Assembly (NCBI RefSeq): GCF_947387555.1
Contig: NZ_CANDNZ010000001.1
Span: 682,001 to 746,000 of the forward strand
Length of the DNA stretch: 64,000 nt
Source of the DNA: Thalassomonas sp. RHCl1
Lineage (GTDB): Bacteria > Pseudomonadota > Gammaproteobacteria > Enterobacterales > Alteromonadaceae
Direction of reading: 5' to 3'
Below the pieces are notes generated by a model. It was not told the DNA's origin. It searched no databases and saw only the letters and a program-made list of their open reading frames with translations. Position numbers and translations under genes: made by a program. Every line of letters starts with the position of its first letter. Position 1 is the stretch's first letter. Positions 62,208-64,000 of this stretch are shown in pieces.

Positions 62208-62924
62208 GTGAAATTTTTTACCGCCGGGCTGTTCTTGTTAGCCCTTAGCCAAAGTTTTAATGCCGCTGCTGCCGCTAAGGTTAATTATCTTAATGTTGAC
62301 GGCGATAGTGTCCATTTTTCCACAGCTGAAGCCAAAAGCGCTGTCAGTCCTTCATGCGTGGTTGCTGATACCGATGACCGTTTTGCGGTATCCCTTAGAA
62401 CCGAAGCTGGCCGGGCCATGTATTCGCTGTTAATTACTGCTATGAGCAGCGATGTGCCCGTTACTGTCACCAGTGCTGCGGATTGCGGTGATGTTTTTGG
62501 TTTGGAGCGAGCGCAAAGCGTGAGTATTGCTCCTCCACAGACGGGACAGTGTAATGCTTTTTTAACCAGGAAGTCCGAGCCGAAAACAGTTACTTTTAAT
62601 GCGTTAAGCGAAAATAATGTTTGGTATACCGTGGTAGATGTCCAATCTGAACTATTAGCTTACGAAATAAATTTTGTTGCAGGTCAATTTTCTAAGGGAG
62701 GTAAACAATTACGGGTGACGGTTGATGGCGAAGTTTTACCTGTAATGTCAAAAAATTATTCTACTAGTACTGTTTATATGCGCTATGCCAGTGAAGTCAA
62801 TGGTATCCCTGCTATTCATGCAAAAAAATCGTTAAAGGTTGAAATCCTGCGTTCGGATGTTTCCGATGGTAACAGGGTCACGACCACGGTTGGTTATGCC
62901 TTGGTGGACTCTGGGTGTAGTTAA
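62208..62924 (+). CDS. Secreted protein, tandem family member 1
   Basis: A 238-residue exported protein starting with GTG (an in-frame ATG upstream is followed by a stop); GGGTGA lies upstream. The signal peptide ends near NAAAAA. An N-terminal module of about 90 residues (YLNVDGDSVHFST, SPSCVV, RFAVSLRTEAGRAMYSLLITAMSSD, ADCGDVFGLERAQSVSI) has two cysteines that could form a disulfide. The C-terminal 130 residues are unrelated to the next gene and have two cysteines (QCNA, SGCS). The pattern is like small cysteine-containing beta modules seen in secreted proteins of gammaproteobacteria. The function is unknown. Confidence 0.75.
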   Translation: MKFFTAGLFLLALSQSFNAAAAAKVNYLNVDGDSVHFSTAEAKSAVSPSCVVADTDDRFAVSLRTEAGRAMYSLLITAMSSDVPVTVTSAADCGDVFGLERAQSVSIAPPQTGQCNAFLTRKSEPKTVTFNALSENNVWYTVVDVQSELLAYEINFVAGQFSKGGKQLRVTVDGEVLPVMSKNYSTSTVYMRYASEVNGIPAIHAKKSLKVEILRSDVSDGNRVTTTVGYALVDSGCS

Positions 62925-63023
62925 TTGATTTTATAAAACCAATAAAAGTTAAATAAGGTGCTCTTGTGTCATTACTTGTTAAGAGAACCCCGTTAAAATC
63001 TATCAATTGAAGTAAATAATTTT

Positions 63024-63797
63024 ATGAAGATACAAAGCATAATTATCTCATTTCTAGCGTTAATCAGTCAGTTATTTTCTGCTAATGCCATGGCTGCCGC
63101 TAAGGTCAGCTATCTTAATGTTGACGGCGATAATGTCCATTTTTCCACAGCTGAGGCAAAAAGCGCTGCCAGCCCTGCCTGTGTTGTGGCTGAGACCAAT
63201 GAGCGTTTTGCGGTATCGCTTAGGACCGAAGCGGGACGGGCCATGTATTCGCTGCTTATTACCGCCATGTCCAGCGATCAACCCGTAACCGTTGTCAGCG
63301 GCTCAGACTGCGGTGATGTGTTCGGGCTGGAGCGGGCGCAAAGTGTTAGTATTTCGCCGGATGTTACCAACGAAGCAGGTGGTGCTAAATCTCTGTACTT
63401 ATATAAAGGGGATGGTGTGACTAAATTAGGGCGCATTATCAATATGGGAACAACTGAAAATAAGTTTTATTATCAACCGGTCGACAGTGAGGTTGAAGTA
63501 AGGCAATACACTAATTCACAACTGATTTCCAATATCGGTAGTATTTATTATCAAACCAATGACTGTACCGGTACTGCCTATATCGCCGACAACAAATATA
63601 TAGGTTCACATGGTACCTATAATGATGGCAAGTTATTGACGAGAATCGGTGGCAGATTATCAGTTATTACTTCATCATATTTAACGAATAGCGGTCAATG
63701 CGGGACTATTACCCCAAAATATATGAATTTATATGGAGTTAGTCCATATATAGATTCATTATGTGGTGACGCTGCCTGTATTATCAGGGAAGAGTAA
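63024..63797 (+). CDS. Secreted protein, tandem family member 2
   Basis: A 257-residue protein with a signal peptide (cleavage near AMAAA) and the same N-terminal module as its neighbour (YLNVDGDNVHFST through RAQSVSI, about 85% identical by eye, also at DNA level). After RAQSVSI the sequence differs completely: a Tyr/Gly/Asn-rich C-terminal half with four to six cysteines (NDCTGTAY, GQCGTI, LCGDAACIIREE). It lies 100 bp after member 1 on the same strand. The function is unknown. Confidence 0.75.
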   Translation: MKIQSIIISFLALISQLFSANAMAAAKVSYLNVDGDNVHFSTAEAKSAASPACVVAETNERFAVSLRTEAGRAMYSLLITAMSSDQPVTVVSGSDCGDVFGLERAQSVSISPDVTNEAGGAKSLYLYKGDGVTKLGRIINMGTTENKFYYQPVDSEVEVRQYTNSQLISNIGSIYYQTNDCTGTAYIADNKYIGSHGTYNDGKLLTRIGGRLSVITSSYLTNSGQCGTITPKYMNLYGVSPYIDSLCGDAACIIREE

Positions 63798-63800
63798 CTT

Positions 63801-64000
63801 ATGAATAAATATCTGTTATTTGTTTCAAGCTTTCTTGTAACGCTTATTTCTATCAGTCCTGCACGGGCAGCTGCTCAGGTCAGTTATCTCAATGTTGATG
63901 GCACAACTTTAGTCTTCTCCACCGATGAAATTAAAACCTTTGTCAGTCCAGGCTGCGTTTTAAGTGATTATGCCGAAAATTGGGCTCTGGATTTAACCAC
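63801..64000 (+). CDS. Secreted protein, tandem family member 3 (3' truncated by window)
   Basis: Starts 4 bp after member 2 ends. The visible 66 residues show a signal peptide (cleavage after ARAAA) and a more diverged copy of the module (QVSYLNVDGTTLVFST, SPGCVLSDYAENWALDL). It continues beyond the window. Confidence 0.75.
   Translation, partial: MNKYLLFVSSFLVTLISISPARAAAQVSYLNVDGTTLVFSTDEIKTFVSPGCVLSDYAENWALDLT

Noticed and set aside
1-64000. CRISPR arrays, rRNA operons, tRNA genes
   Set aside because: No regularly spaced repeats and no recognisable rRNA or tRNA sequence were seen by reading; a covariance search would be needed to exclude weak tRNA-like sequences.

Overview
The window looks like chromosomal DNA of a marine gammaproteobacterium of the Alteromonadales, most likely Colwelliaceae (Thalassomonas/Thalassotalea-like). 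This rests on the conserved mutH | rppH-ptsP-TauE/SafE-lgt-thyA block, Vibrio/Shewanella-type ThyA, RdgC, ArfA and DUF2058 proteins, a PheA with a pheL-type leader, and many c-di-GMP and cell-envelope proteins. It is an inference from gene content. I saw no rRNA or tRNA gene, CRISPR array or intact transposase.

Layout. 1-6.2 kb: the end of an envelope protein, an AsmA-like protein and an RND efflux operon (adaptor and pump). 6.2-10.2 kb: an AT-rich accessory island with a SymE-like toxin, a REP/MITE-like hairpin, and small cargo genes (a lipoprotein, a secreted protein, a 2OG-Fe(II) oxygenase, membrane proteins) separated by at least one convincing integron attC-like site, with no integrase seen. 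10.3-13 kb: a three-gene envelope operon (COG3014 lipoprotein, LpoB-like, glycine-zipper protein). 13-18 kb: orphan proteins, including a serine/glycine-repeat protein and a disordered 431-residue protein flanking a perfect 18-bp-arm hairpin, plus PspB-like and RclC-like membrane proteins. 18-24.3 kb: pheA with its leader peptide and attenuator, a penicillin-acylase-type hydrolase and a PAS-GGDEF-EAL protein. 24.4-28 kb: cysteine desulfurase, SufU-like scaffold, XdhC and MocA-like genes that together look like a molybdenum-hydroxylase maturation cluster. 28-33.4 kb: DUF2058, a membrane pentaheme cytochrome, a membrane glutaredoxin and msrPQ. 33.5-38.9 kb: two amidohydrolases, a hexose-6-phosphate mutarotase and a diguanylate cyclase. 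39-45.7 kb: mutH, rppH, ptsP, tauE, lgt, thyA. 45.8-52.7 kb: YfhL ferredoxin, trhP, an HDOD protein, rdgC, a histidine kinase, and a porin behind a Pho-box-like site. 52.9-56.6 kb: a 1230-residue multidomain GH5-like lipoprotein. 56.8-61.4 kb: arfA, a beta-propeller-like protein, a solute-binding protein, PqiA-like and DUF2959. 61.5-64 kb: a frameshifted Tsx-like pseudogene, then a tandem family of secreted proteins with a near-identical N-terminal module and unrelated C-termini, running off the window edge.

The strongest leads are: the tandem secreted family at the right edge; the cassette-like island at 7-10 kb; the orphan gene group and perfect hairpin at 13-18 kb; tandem copies of gene 3' ends at rppH and trhP; the apparent non-ATG, near-leaderless start of mutH; and the pentaheme membrane cytochrome.
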